Both the position numbers and the translations under genes were made by a program. From Triticum aestivum (taxonomy: Eukaryota > Streptophyta > Magnoliopsida > Poales > Poaceae), in contig NC_057808.1 in NCBI RefSeq assembly GCF_018294505.1, positions 351,361,494-351,425,493 on the forward strand: DNA of 64,000 nucleotides, in the 5' to 3' direction. The notes beneath the pieces were generated by a model. The model was not told the origin of the DNA and searched no databases. It was given only the letters and a program-made list of their open reading frames with translations. Shown one piece after another: positions 42,236 to 55,280 of the stretch. The stretch's first letter is position 1, and the number at the start of each line of letters is the position of its first letter.

Positions 42236-45200
42236 AATCAAATAGGAGCATCAATTGTTGATGGTTAATAAAAACCACTAGTTTCAAGAAGGGCAAGGGC
42301 AAAAAGGGATACTTCATGAAACAGCAAGTCATTTGCTGCTCTAGTGAAGAATCCCAAGGTTAAACCCAAACCCGAGACTAAGTGCTCCTGCAATGAGGGG
42401 AACGGTCACTGAAGCAGAACTACCCTAGATACTTGGTAGATGAGAAGGCAGGCAAGGTCGATAGAAGTATATTGGATATACATTATATGAATGTGTACTT
42501 TACTAGTACTCCTAGCAGCACCAGGGTATTAGATACCGGTTCGGTTGCTAAGTGTTAGTAACTCGAAATAAAAGCTGCGGAATAAAAGGAGACTAGCTAA
42601 AGGTGAGATGACGATATGTGTTGGAAGTGTTTCCAAGGTTGATGTGATCAAGCGTCGCATGCTCCCTCTACCATCGAGATTGGTATTAAACCTAAATAAT
42701 TGTTATTTGGTGTTTGCGTTGAGCATAAACATGATTGGATTATGTTTATCGCAATACGGTTATTCATTTAAGGAGAATAATGGTTACTCTGTTTATTTGA
42801 ATAATACCTTCAATGTTCTTGCACCTAAAATAAATCTCGATCGTAGTGATACACATGTTCGTGCCAAAAGATATAAAATAGTAATGATAGTACCACATAC
42901 TTGTGGCACTGCCATTTGAGTCATATTGGTATAGAACGCATGAAGAAGCTCCATGTAGATGGATCTTTGGACTCACTCGTTTTTGAAAAGATTGAGACAT
43001 GCGAACCATGTCTATTGGTATATATGCATGAAGAAACTCCATGCAGATGGATCATTTGGACTCACTTGATTTTGAATCACTTGAGACATGCAAATCATAC
43101 CACATGGGCAAGATGACCGAAAGGCCTCGTTTTCAGTAAGATGGAACAAGAGAGCAACTTGTTGGAAGTAATATATTCGTATGTATGCAGTCCAATGAGT
43201 GCTGAGGCATGCAGTGGATATCGTTGTGTTCTTACTTCACAGATGATTTGAGTAGATGCTGAGAATATTTACTTGATGAAACACAAGTCTGAATTATTGA
43301 AAGGTTCAAGTAATTTCAGAGTGAAGTTGAAGATCGTCATGACAAGAGGATAAAATGTCTATGATATGATCATAGAGATATCTGAGTTACGAGTTTGGCA
43401 CACAATTAAGACATTGTGGAAAGTGTTTCACAATTAATACCGCCTGGAACACCACAGTGTGATGGTGTGTCCGAACATCATAACTGCACCCTATTGGATA
43501 TGATGCATACCATGATGTCCCTTATCGAATTACCACTATCGTTTATGGGTTAGGCATTAGAGATAACCGCATTCACTTTAAAGGGGGCACCACGCAATTC
43601 CGTTGAGACGACACCGTTTAGAGAAACCTAAGTTGTCGTTTCTTAAAAGTTTGGGGCTGCGATGCCTATGTGAAAAAGTTTCAGGCTGATAAGCTCGAAC
43701 CCAAAGCGGATAAATGCATCTTCATAGAAAACCCAACAGTTGGGTATACCTCCTATTTCAGATCTGGAAGCAAAAGTAATTGCTTCTAGAAACGAGTCCT
43801 TTCTCGAGGAAAGGTTTCTCTCGAAAGAATTGAGTGGGAGGATGGTGGAGACTTGATAAGGTCATTGAACCGTCACTTCAACTGGTGTGTAGCAGGGCAC
43901 ATGAAGTTGTTCCTGTGGCACCTACACCAATTGAAGTGGAAGCTTATGATAGTGATCATGAAACTTCGGATCAATTCACTACCAAACCTCGTAGGACGAC
44001 GAGGATGCGTGCTACTTCAGAGTGGTACGTGATCCTGTCTTGGAAGTCATGTTGCTAGACAACAATGAACCTACGAGCTATGGAGAAGCAATGGTGGGCC
44101 CATATTCCGACAAATGGTTAGAAGCCATGAAATCCGAGATAGGATCCATGTATCAGAACAAAGCATGGACTTTGGTGAACTTGCCTAATGATCGGCAAGC
44201 CATTGAGATAAATGGATCTTTAAGAAGAAGACGGACGTGGACGGTATGGTTACCGTCTATGAAGCTCTACTTGTGGCAAAGAGTGTTTTCACAAGTTCAA
44301 GGAGTTGACTACGATGAGTTTTTCTCATCCGTAGCGATGCTTAAGTCCGTCGAAATCATGTTAGCATTAGCTGCATTTATGAAATCTAGCAGATGGATGT
44401 CAAAAACAAGTTTCCTTACCAGTTTTCGTAAGGAAAGGTTGTATGTGATACAATCAGAAAGGTTTTGTCGATCCTAAGGATGCTAAAAGGTATGCTAGCT
44501 CCAACGATCCTTCCATGGACTAGAGCAAGCATCTCGGAGTCAGAATATACGCTTTGATGGAGTGATCAAAGTTTTTGGGTTTATACAAAGTTTGTTAGAA
44601 ACTTGTATTTTACAATAGTGAGTGGGAGCGTTACAACATTTCTGATAAGTATATGTGAATGACATATTGTTGATCCGAAATGATGTAAAATTTCTGGAAA
44701 GCATAAAGGGTTGTTTGACAGGAGTTTTTCAAAGGAAGACCTGGATAAAGCTGCTTACATAATGGGCATCAAGATCTATGGAGATAGATCAAGACGCCTG
44801 ATGATACTTTCAAAGAACGCACACCTTGACATGATTTTGAAAGAGTTCAAAATAGATCAGCAAAGAAGGAGTTCTTGGCTGTGTTACAAGGTGTGAGTAT
44901 TGAGTAAGACTCAAGACCTGACCACAGCAGAAGAGAGAGAAAGGACGAAGGTCGTCCCCTATGCTTTAGACGTAGGCTCTACAGTATGCTATGCTGTGTA
45001 CCGCACATGAAGTGTGCCTTGCCATGAGTTGGTCAAGGGGTACAATAGTGATCCGGGAATGGATCACATGACAGCGGTCGAACTTATCCTTAGTATCTAG
45101 TGGACTAAGGAATTTTCTCGATTATGGAGGTGAAAAGGAGTTCGTCGTAAAGGGTTACGTCGATGCGAACTTTGACACTGATCCGGATGACTCTGAGTAG

Positions 45201-45376
45201 TAAACCGGAGTCGTATAGTAGAGCAGTTATTTGAAATGGCTCCAAGTAGCGCGTGGCAGCATCCACAAGATGACATAGATATTCGTAAAGCACACACGGA
45301 TCTGAAAGGTTCAGACCCGTTGACTAATAACCTCTCTCACAAGCATAACATGGTCAAACCAGAACTCATTGAGTGA
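42236..45376 (+). pseudogene. pol: Decayed gag-end and pol of Angela-1 (Copia order)
   Basis: Fragments in Copia order can be read: a zinc-knuckle region near 42384-42425 with damaged residues, the pre-integrase region near 42608-42919 ('LPSRLVLNLNNCYLV') and 42905-43030 ('HLSHIGIERMKKLH', then C..C), an integrase-end segment near 43640-43740 ('KFQADKLEPKADKCIFIE'), the reverse transcriptase start near 44022-44210 ('EVMLLDNNEPTSYGEAM', 'KWLEAMKSEIGSMY'), RT/RNase H parts near 44711-44880 ('YIMGIKIYGDRSRRL') and RNase H near 45120-45200 ('FVVKGYVDANFDTD'). Frames change many times and no segment is longer than about 150 codons. Confidence 0.8.
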
Positions 45377-45512
45377 TAATCACATAGTGATGTGAACTAG
45401 ATTGTTGACTCTAGTAAACTCCTTGGATGTTGGTCACATGGTGATGTGACCTGTGAGTGTTAATCACATGGTGATGTGAACTAGATTATTGACTCTAGTG
45501 CAAGTGGGAGAC
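45377..45512 (+). repeat. Short hairpin-type repeats before the 3' LTR of Angela-1
   Basis: TCACATGGTGATGTGA occurs at 45434-45449 and 45464-45479 with a variant at about 45380-45395, each followed by similar sequence. CACAT and ATGTG can pair around GGTG. The purine tract CAAGTGGGAGAC ends at the LTR start 45513. The same set occurs in Angela-2 at 56442, 56495 and 56525. Confidence 0.6.
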
Positions 45513-47292
45513 TGTTGGAAATATGCTCTAGAGGCAATAATAAATTGGTTATTATTATATTTCCTTGTTCATGATAATCGTTTATTATCCATGCTAGAAT
45601 TGTATTGATAGGAAACTCAGATACATGTGTGGATACATAGACAACACCATGTCCCTAGTAGGCCTCTAGTTGACTAGCTCGTTGATCAATAGATGGTTAC
45701 GGTTTCCCGACCATGGACATTGGATGTCGTTGATAACGGGACCACATCATTAGGAGAATGATGTGATGGACAAGACCCAATCCTAAGCCTAGCACAAGAT
45801 TGTGTAGTTCGTTTGCTAAGAGCTTTTCTAATGTCAAGTATCAGTTCCTTAGACCATGAGATTGTGCAACTCCCGGATACCGTAGGAATGCTTTGGGTGT
45901 ACCAAACGTCACAACGTAACTGGGTGGCTATAAAGGTGCACTACAGGTATCTCTGAAAGTGTCTGTTGGGTTGGCACGAATCGAGACTGGGATTTGTCAC
46001 TCCGTGTAAACGGAGAGGTATCTCTGGGCCCACTCGGTAGGACATCATCATAATGTGCACAATGTGACCAAGGAGTTGATCACGGGATGATGTGAGTTAC
46101 GGAACGAGTAAAGAGACTTGCCGGTAACAAGATTGAACAAGGTATCGGGATACCGACGATCGAATCTCGGGCAAGTAGCATACCGATAGACAAAGGGAAT
46201 TGAATACGGGATTGATTGAATCCCCGACATTGTGGTTCATCCGATGAGATCATCGTGGAACATGTGGGAGCCAACATGGGTATCCAGATCCCGTTGTTGG
46301 TTATTGGCCGGAGAACGTCTCGGTCATGTCTGCATGGTTCCCGAACCCGTAGGGTCTACACACTTAAGGTTCGATGACGCTGGGGTTATAGGGAATAGAT
46401 ATACGTGGTTACCGAATGTTGTTCGGAGTCCCGTATGAGATCCCGGACGTCACGAGGAGTTCCGGAATGGTCCGGAGGTAAAGATTTATATATGGGAAAT
46501 CCTCTTTTGGTCACCGGAAAAGTTTCGGGTGCTATCGGTAATGTACCGGGACCACCGGGAGGGTCCCGGGGGTCCACCAGGTGGGGCCACCAGCCCCAGA
46601 AGGCTGCGTGGGCCAAGTGTGGGAGGGGACCAGCTCCAGGTGGGCTGGTGAGCCCCCCCACCAAGGCCCAAGGCGCAGGGAGAGTGGGAGGGGCAAACCC
46701 TAGGTCCAGATGGGCCTTAAGGCCCACCCTAGTGGCGCGCCCCTCTCTTTTCCCCTTGGCCGCACCCTAGATGGGTTTTGGGGGCTGCCGCCACCCCTTG
46801 GGAGGGAACCCTAGATGGGGGCGCAGCCCCTCCCCTTCCCCTATATATACTTGAGGTATTTGGGGCTGCAAACACATGAGAACGTCTCTCTCTTGGCGCA
46901 GCCCTACCCCTCTCCCTCCTCCTCTCCCGCGGTGCTTGGCGAAGCCCTGCAGGATTGCTATGCTCCTCCATCACCACCACGCCGTCGTGCTGCTGCTGGA
47001 CGGAGTTTTCCCAACCTCTCCCTCTCTCCTTGCTGGATCAAGGCGTGGGAGACGTCACCGGGCTGCACGTGTGTTGAACGCGGAGGCGTCGTGGTTCGAC
47101 GCTTAGATCGGAATCAACCGCGATCCGAATCGCTACGAGTACGACTCCTTCATCCGCGTTCTTGCAACGCTTCCGCATCGCGATCTACAAGGGTATGTAG
47201 ATGCACTCCCCTTCCCCTCGTTGCTAGATTACTCCATAGATTGATCTTGGTGATGCGTAGAAAATTTTGAATTTCTGCTACGTTCCCCAACA
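45513..47292 (+). repeat. 3' LTR of Angela-1
   Basis: Same ends as the 5' LTR. Followed by CCATC, after which the A2 antisense gene resumes in frame. Confidence 0.93.
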
Positions 47293-47297
47293 CCATC
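47293..47297. repeat. Right target-site duplication CCATC of Angela-1
   Basis: Matches 38551-38555. Confidence 0.92.
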
Positions 47298-47839
47298 TCT
47301 GCGCTTGATATGAAGGAACTCCTCCTCCTCCCCTTTGTACAATTCGGCCAATATTTTGGCCAGAGCGGCGGGGGTGTCCGGACCCATCCTGCCGCAGCGA
47401 GAGGCGTCGTCTTCCCCATTGTAGTGCCACATGGGAAGCCCTCGATATTGGAGTGGCCGAACCACCCGCACTATTGAAGTCGCCATTACCTCGGCTATTG
47501 ATAATCCGGACTGGGCGAGCGTCTTTATCTTGCCCATGAGTTGACGAACTTCTGCGTTATCGTCTTCCTCAAGACTCCGGGGGCGCCAGCTGTGACGTTT
47601 CTTCAAAGGAGCTCTTGCGAACTCGGGGAGACCCCTTCGAACTGGGTCTGGAAGTGCGACGTCCTCAATATAGAACCATTTGGACGGCCACTCTTCGGAT
47701 GCCTTCTTTGGTGTGCCGGATAAGTATCCGGTCTCGGCGATGCGCCATATTTCGGCTCCGCCCACTTCAAATATTGATCCCTCGTGGTTGCGTGGGACGA
47801 GACAGAATAACTTTCTCCACAATTCAAAATGGGCCTCAC
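47293..47839 (-). pseudogene. Antisense gene of A2, middle part of the PF04195-like exon
   Basis: Minus-strand frame open from 47839 to 47293: 'EAHFELWRKLFCLVPRNH', 'GGAEIWRIAETGYLSGTPKK', 'WPSKWFYIEDVALPDPVR', 'MGKIKTLAQSGLSIAEVMATS'. These match the arrangement of the second half of the domain in A1 and family B. Joining 47293 to 38550, after removing one CCATC, keeps the frame ('KRRDG' to 'YSMYNPPSW') up to a GTAAGT donor. The upstream part was cut off at 47839 by Angela-2. Confidence 0.75.
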
Positions 47840-49617
47840 TGTTGGAAATATGCCCTAGAGGCAATAATAAAATGGTTATTATTGTATTTCCTTGTTCATG
47901 ACAATTGTCTATTGTTCATGCTATAATTGTATTAACTGGAAACCGTAATACATGTGTGAATACATAGACCACAACATGTCCCTAGTAAGCCTCTAGTTGA
48001 CTAGCTCGTTGATCAATAGATGGTTATGGTTTCCTGACCATGGACATTGGATGTCATTGATAACGGGATCACATCATTAGGAGAATGATGTGATGGACAA
48101 GACCCAATCCTAAGCATAGCACAAGATCGTGTAGTTCGTTTGCTAAGAGCTTTTCTAATGTCAAGTATCGATTCCTTAGACCATGAGATTGTGCAACTCC
48201 CGGATACTGTAGGAATGCTTTGGGTGTACCAAACGTCACGACGTAACTGGGTGGCTATAAAGGTGCACTACAGGTATCTCCGAAAGTGTTTGTTGGGTTG
48301 GCACGAATCGAGACTGGGATTTGTCACTCCGTATGACGGAGAGGTATCTTTGGGCCCACTCGGTAATGCATCATCATAATGAGCTCAATGTGACTAATGA
48401 TTTAGCCACGGGATCATGCGTTACGGAACGAGTAAAGAGACTTGCCGGTAACGAGATTGAACGAGGTATTGGGACACCGACGACCGAATCTCGGGCAAGT
48501 AACATACCGATAGACAAAGGGAATTGTATACGGGATTGATTGAATCCCCGACATCGTGGTTCATCCGATGAGATCATCGTGGAACATGTGGGAGCCAATA
48601 TGGGTATCCAGATCCTGCTATTGGTTATTGGCCGGAGAGGTGTCTCGGTCATGTCTGCATGGTTCCCGAACCCGTAGGGTCTACACACTTAAGGTTCGAT
48701 GACGCTAGGGTTATAGGGAATAGATATACGTGGTTACTGAATGTTGTTTGGAGTCCCGGATGAGATCCCGGACGTCACGAGGAGTTCCGGAATGGTCCGG
48801 AGGTAAAGAATAATATATAAGAAGTGAGGTTTTGGCCACCGGAAGAGTTTCGGGCGTCACCGGTAATGTACCGGGACCACCGGAGGGTTCCGGGGGTCCA
48901 CCGGGAGGGGCCACCAACCCCGGAGGCCTGCGTGGGCCAAGTGTGGGAAGGGACCAGCCCCTAGGTGGGCTGGTGCGCCTCCCACAAGAGGCCCAAGGCG
49001 CATGGAAAAGGGGAAGGGGGGAAACCCTAGGCACAGATGGGCCCAAGGCCCACCTAGGGTGCGCCCCCCTCTCTCCCCCTCTTGGCCGCCCCCTCCATCC
49101 AATCTAGGGCTGGCCGCCACACCTAGGGGGGAACCCTAGATGGGGGCGCAGCCCCTCCCCTTCCCCTATATATAGTGGGGGTTTTGGGGCTGCCATAGAC
49201 ACGAGTCTCCCTCTCTCTTGGCGCAGCCCTACCCCTCTCCCTCCTCGTCTCTCGCAGTGCTTGGCGAAGCCCTGCTGGAGTGCCACGCTCCTCCATCACC
49301 ACCATGCCGTTGTGCTGCTGCTGGATGGAGTCTTCCCCAACCTCTCCCTCTCTCCTTGCTGGATCAAGGCACGGGAGACGTCACCGGGCTGCATGTGTGT
49401 TCAACGCGGAGGCACCGTTGTTCGGTGCTTAGATCGGATTCGGCCGCGATCTGAATCGCTTCGTGTACGACTCCACCGACCGCGTTCTTGCAACGCTTCC
49501 GCATCGCGATCTTCAAGGGTATGAAGATGCACTCCCCTCTCTCGCGTTGCTAGTTATTCCATAGATTGATCTTGGTGATGCGTAGAAAATTTTGAATTTC
49601 TGCTACGTTCCCCAACA
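47840..49617 (+). repeat. 5' LTR of Angela-2 (1778 bp)
   Basis: Starts TGTTGGAAATATGCCC and ends TTCCCCAACA; TATATATA near 49168-49175. Confidence 0.92.
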
Positions 49618-51640
49618 GTGGCATCGTGAGCTAGGTCTATGCGTAGATTCTATGCACGAGTAGAACACAAAGTAGTTGTGGGCGATGATTTGTTCAATTG
49701 GCTTACCATTACTAGTCTTATCTTGATTCGGTGGCATTGTCGGATGAAGCGGCCCGGACCGACCTGACACGTACTCTTACGTGAGACAGGTTCCACCGAC
49801 TGACATGCACTTGATGCATAAGGTGGCTAGCGGGTGTCTGTCTCTCCCACTTTAGTCGGATCGGATTCGATGAAAAGGGTCCTTATGAAGGTTAAATAGC
49901 AATTGGCATATCACCGTTGTGGCTTTTGCGTAGGTAAGAAACGTTCTTGCTAGAAACCCATAGCATCCACATAAAACATGCAACAACAATTAGAGGACGT
50001 CTAACTTGTTTTTGCAGGGTATGCTATGTGATGTGATATGGCCAAAAGGATGTGATGAATGATATATGTGATGTATGAGATTGATCATGTTCTTGTAATA
50101 GGAATCACGACTTGCATGTCGATGAGTATGACAACCGGCAGGAGCCATAGGAGTTGTCTTAATTTATTGTATGACCTGCGTGTCAATGAAAGCGCCATGT
50201 AATTACTTTACTTTATTGCTAACCGTTAGCCATAGTAGTAGAAGTAATAGTTGGCGAGACAACTTCATGAAGACACGATGATGGAGATCATGGTGTCATG
50301 CCGGTGACGAAGGTGATCATGCCGCGCCTCGAAGATAGAGATCAAAAGGCGCAAGATGATATTGGCCATATCATGTCACTTTATGATTTGCATGTGATGT
50401 TTGTCATGTTTACATCTTATTTTCTTAGAACGACGGTAGCATAAATAAGATGATCCCTCACTAAAATTTCAAGAGATGTGTTCCCCCTAACTGTGCACCG
50501 TTGCGAAGGTTCGTTGTTTCGAAGCACCACGTGATGATCGGGTGTGATAGATTCTAACGTTCGCATACAACGGGTGTAAGCCAGTTTTACACATGCGAAA
50601 CACTTAGGTTGACTTGACGAGCCTAGCATGTACAGACATGGCCTCGGAACACAAGAGACCGAAAGGTCGAACATGAGTCGTATAGTAGATACGATCAACA
50701 TGGAGATGTTCACCGATGATGACTAGTCCGTCTCACGTGATGATCGGACACGGCCTAGTTGACTCGGGTCATGTATCACTTAGATGACTAGAGGGATGTC
50801 TATCTGAGTGGGAGTTCATTAAATAATAAGATGAACTTAATTATCATGAACATAGTCAAAAGGTCTTTGCAAATTATGTCATAGCTTACGCTTTAGTTCT
50901 ACTGTTTAAGATATGTTCCTAGAGAAAATTTAGTTGAAAGTTGATAGTAGCAATTATGCGGACTGGGTCCGTAAACTGAGGATTGTCCTCATTGCTGCAC
51001 AGAAGGCTTATGTCCTTAATGCACCGCTCAGTGTGCTGAACCTTGAGCGTCATTTGTGGATGTTGCGAACATCTGACATGCACGTTTTGATGACTACGTG
51101 ATAGTTCAGTGCGTAATGTTAAAACGCTATAGAATTGAGGCACCGAAGACGTTTTTGAAACGTCGCAGAACATATGAGATGTTTCAAGGGCTGAAATTGG
51201 GATTTCAGGCTCGTGCCCACGTCAAGAGGTGTGAGACCTCCGACAAGTTTCTTAAGCCTACAAACTAAGGGAGAAAAGCTCAATCGTTGAGCATGTGCTG
51301 AGATTGTCTGAGTACTACAATCGCTTGAATCGAGTGGGAGTTGTCTTCCAGATGAGATAGTGATGGTTCTCCGAAGTCACTGCCACCAAGCTACTAGAGC
51401 TTCGTGATGGACTATAACATATCAGGGATAGATATGATGATCCTTGAGCTATTCGCGATGTTTGACACCGCGAAAGTGGAAATCAAGTAGGAGCATCAAT
51501 TTTTGATGGTTTGTAAAACCACTGGTCTCAAGAAGGGCAAGGGAAAGAAGGGATACTTCATGAAACGGCAAATCAGTTGCTGCTCTAGTGAAGAAACCCA
51601 AGGTAGAACCCAAACCCGAGACTAAGTGCTTCTGTAATGA
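49618..51640. other. Angela-2 primer site, leader and gag region, no surviving frame
   Basis: Begins with GTGGCATCGTGAGC. Parallel to 40337-42300 in Angela-1 with small gaps. No readable frame beyond short pieces. Confidence 0.6.
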
Positions 51641-51707
51641 GGGGAACGGTCACTGAAGCAGAACTACCCTAGATACTTAGTAGATGAGAAGTCAGGCAAG
51701 GTCGACA

Positions 51708-53492
51708 GAAGTATATTGGATATACATTATATTAATGTGTACTTTACTAGTACTCCTAGTAGCACCAGGGTATTAGATACCGGTTCGGTTGCTAAGTGTT
51801 GGTAACTCGAAATAAAAGCTACGGAATAAATGGAGACTAACTAAAGGTGAGATGACGATATGTTATTCCAAGGTTGATGTGATCAAACATCGCACGCTCC
51901 CTCTACCATCGAGATTGGTGTTAAACCTAAATAATTGTTATTTGGTGTTTGCGTTGAGCATAGACATGATTGGATTATGTTTATCGCAATACGGTAATTC
52001 ATTTAAGGAGAATAATGGTTACTCTGTTTATTTGAATAATACCTTCAATGGTCTTGCACCTAAGATGAATGGTTTATTGAATCTCGATCGTAGTGATACA
52101 CATGTTCGTGCCAAAAGATATAAAATAGTAATGATATTACCACATACTTGTGGCACTGCCATTTGAGTCATATTGGTATAAAACGCATGAAGAAGCTCCA
52201 TGTAGATGGATCTTTGGACTCACTCGTTTTTTAAAAGATTGAGACATGCGAACCATTTCTATTGGTATATATGCATGAAGAAACTCCATGCAGATGGATC
52301 GTTTGGACTCACTTGATTTTGAATCACTTGAGACATGCAAATCATACCACATGGGCAAGATGACTGTAGGCTTCGTTTTCAGTAAGATGGAACAAGAAAG
52401 CAACTTGTTGGAAGTAATACATTTTGATGTGTGCAGTCCAATGAGTGCTGAGGCATGCAGTGGATATCGTTATGTTCTTACTTCACAGATGTTTTGAGTA
52501 GATGCTGAGTGTATTTACTTGATGAAACACAAGCCTGAATTATTGAAAGGTTCAAGTAATTTCAGAGTGAAGTTCAAGATCGTCATGACAAGAGGATAAA
52601 ATGTCTATGATATGATCATAGAGATATCCGAGTTACGAGTTTGGCACAAAATTAAGACATTGTGGAAATTGTTTCACAACTAATACTGCCTGGAACACCA
52701 TAGTGTGATGGTGTGTCCGAACATCATAACTGCACCCTATTGGATATGGTGCATACCATGATGTCTCTCATCGAATTACCACTATCGTTTATGGGCTAGG
52801 CATTAGAAACAACCGCATTCACTTTAAATAGGGCACCACGCAATTCCGTTGAGACGACACCGTATGAACTATGGTTTAGAGAAACCTAAGCTGTCGTTTC
52901 TTAAAAGTTTGGGGCTGCGATACTTATGTGAAAAAGTTTCAGGCTGATAAGCTCGAACCCAAAGCGGATAAATGCATCTTCATAGAATACCCAAAATAGT
53001 TGGGTATACCTCCTGTCTCTGATCCGGAAGCAAAAGGGTTTGTTTCTAGAATCGGGTCCTTTCTCGAGGAAAAGTTTCTCTCGAAAGAATCAAGTGGGAG
53101 GATGGTGGAAACTTGATGAGGTTATTGAACCGTCACTTTAACTAGTGTGTAGCAGGGGACAAGAAGTTGTTCCTGTGGCACCTACACCAATTGAAGTGGA
53201 AGCTTATGATAGTGATCATGAAACTTCGGATCAAGTCACTACCAAACCTCGTAGGACGACAAGGATGTGTACTACTTCAGAGTGGTACGTAATCCTGTCT
53301 TGGAAGTCATGTTGCTAGACAACAATGAACCTACGAGCTATGGAGAAGCGATGGTGGGCCCAGATTCTGACGAATGGCTCGAGGCCATAAAATCCGAGAG
53401 AGGATCCATGTATAAAACAAAGTATAGACTTTGGAAGAACTACTTGATGGTCGTAAGGCTGTTGGGTGCAGATGGATTTTAAAAGGAAGACG
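51708..53492 (+). repeat. Tandem duplication in Angela-2, copy 1
   Basis: Starts GAAGTATATTGGATATAC and ends AAAGGAAGACG. Angela-1 has this stretch once (about 42467-44235). Confidence 0.85.
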
Positions 53493-55280
53493 GAAGTATA
53501 TTGGATATACATTATATTAATGTGTACTTTACTAGTACTCCTAGTAGCACCAGGGCATTAGATACCGGTTCGGTTGCTAAGTGTTAGTAACTCGAAATAA
53601 AAGCTGCGGAATAAACGGAGACTAGCTAAAGGTGAGATGACGATATGTGTTGGAAGTGTTTCCAAGGTTGATGTGATCAAGCATCGCATGCTCCCTCTAC
53701 CATCGAGATTGGGGTTAAACCTGAATAATAATTATTTGGTGTTTGCGTTGAGCATAGACATGATTGGATTATGTTTATCGCAATACGGTTATTCATTAAA
53801 GGAGAATAATGGTTACTCTGTCTATTTGAATAATACCTTCAATGGTCTTGCACCTAAAATGAATGGTTTATTGAATCTCGATCGTAGTGATACACATGTT
53901 CATGCCAAAAGATAATGATAGTACCACATACTTGTGGCACTGCCACTTGAGTCATATTGGTATAAAACGCATGAAGAAGCTCCATGTTGATGGATCTTTG
54001 GACTCACTCGTTTTTTAAAAGATTGAGACATGCGAACCATGTCTATTAGTATATATGCATGAAGAAAGTCCATACAGATGGATCATTTGGACTCACTTGA
54101 TTTTGAATCACTTGAGACATGCAAATCATACCACATGGGCAAGATGACTGAAAGGCCTCGTTTTCAGTAAGATGGAACAAGAGAGCAACTTGTTGGAAGT
54201 AATACATTTGATGTGTGCAGTCCAATGAGTGCTGACGCACGCAGTGGATATCGTTATGTTCTTACTTCACAGATGATTTGAGTAGATGCTGAGAATATTT
54301 ACTTGATGAAACAGAAGTCTGAATTATTGAAAGGTTCAAGTAATTTCAGAGTGAAGTTGAAGATCCTCGTGACAAGAGGATAAAATGTCTGTGATAGGAT
54401 CATAGAGATGAATATCTGATTTACGAGTTTGGCACACAATTAAGAAATTGTGGAAATTGTTTCACGACTAATACCGCCTGGAACACCATATTGTGATGGT
54501 GTGTCCGAACATCATAACTGCACCCTATTGGATATGGTGCATACCATGATGTCTCTTATCGAATTACAACTATCGTTTATGGGTTAGGCATTAGAGACAA
54601 CCGCATTCACTTTAAATAGGGCACCACGCAATTCCGTTGAGGCGACACTGTATGAACTATGGTTTAGAGAAACCTAAGCTGTCGTTTCTTAAAAGTTTGG
54701 GGCTGCGACGCTTATGTGAAAAAGTTTCAGGCTGATAAGCTCGAACCCAAAGCGGATAAATGCATCTTCATAGAATACCCAAAACAGTTGGGTATACCTC
54801 CTATTTCAGATCTGGAAGCAAAAGTGATTGTTTCTAGAAACGGGTCCTTTCTCGAGGAAAAGTTTCTCTCGAAAGAATTGAGTGGGAGGATGGTGGAGAC
54901 TTGATGAGGTCATTGAACCGTCACTTCAACTAATGTGTAGCAAGGTACAGGAAGTTGTTCCTGTGGCACCTACACCAATTGAAGTGGAAGCTTATGATAG
55001 TGATCATGAAACTTCAGATCAAGTCACTACCAAACCTCATAGGACGACAAGGATGCGTACTACTTCAGAGTGGTACGTAATCCTGTCTTGGAAGTCATGT
55101 TGCTAGACAACAATGAACCTACGAGCTATGGAGAAGCGATGGTTGGCCCGGATTCCGACGAATGGCTTGTGGCCATAAAATCCGAGAGGATCCATGTATG
55201 AAAACAAAGTATAGACTTTGAAAGAACTACTTGATGGTCGTAAGGCTGTTGGGTACAGATGGATTTTAAAGGGAAGACAG
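53493..55280 (+). repeat. Tandem duplication in Angela-2, copy 2
   Basis: Repeats copy 1 from GAAGTATATTGGATATAC to GGGAAGACAG. The two copies differ by a few percent by eye, with small gaps, so the duplication is not recent. Confidence 0.85.

Larger units (their letters stand above)
38556..47292 (+). mobile_element. Angela-1, complete Angela/WIS/BARE1-type Copia element, non-coding
   Basis: Two LTRs of 1781 and 1780 bp, a primer site directly after the first, and a purine-rich tract (CAAGTGGGAGAC) before the second, all flanked by CCATC. The internal region is only about 5.2 kb and has no intact frame. LTRs differ at roughly 40 positions by my count (about 2 percent), so it is older than the family B array. 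It was inserted into an exon of the A2 antisense gene. Confidence 0.93.
30213..47839 (+). mobile_element. Tat-lineage Gypsy element A2, 5' LTR to antisense gene, split by Angela-1
   Basis: Own sequence is 30213-38555 and 47293-47839; 38556-47292 is Angela-1. It has the same LTR type as A1. Order: 5' LTR, primer site, gag-pol in one frame with many lesions, spacer, antisense gene. The antisense gene is broken at 47839 by Angela-2, so its 5' end, the polypurine tract and the 3' LTR lie outside the window. Confidence 0.85.
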
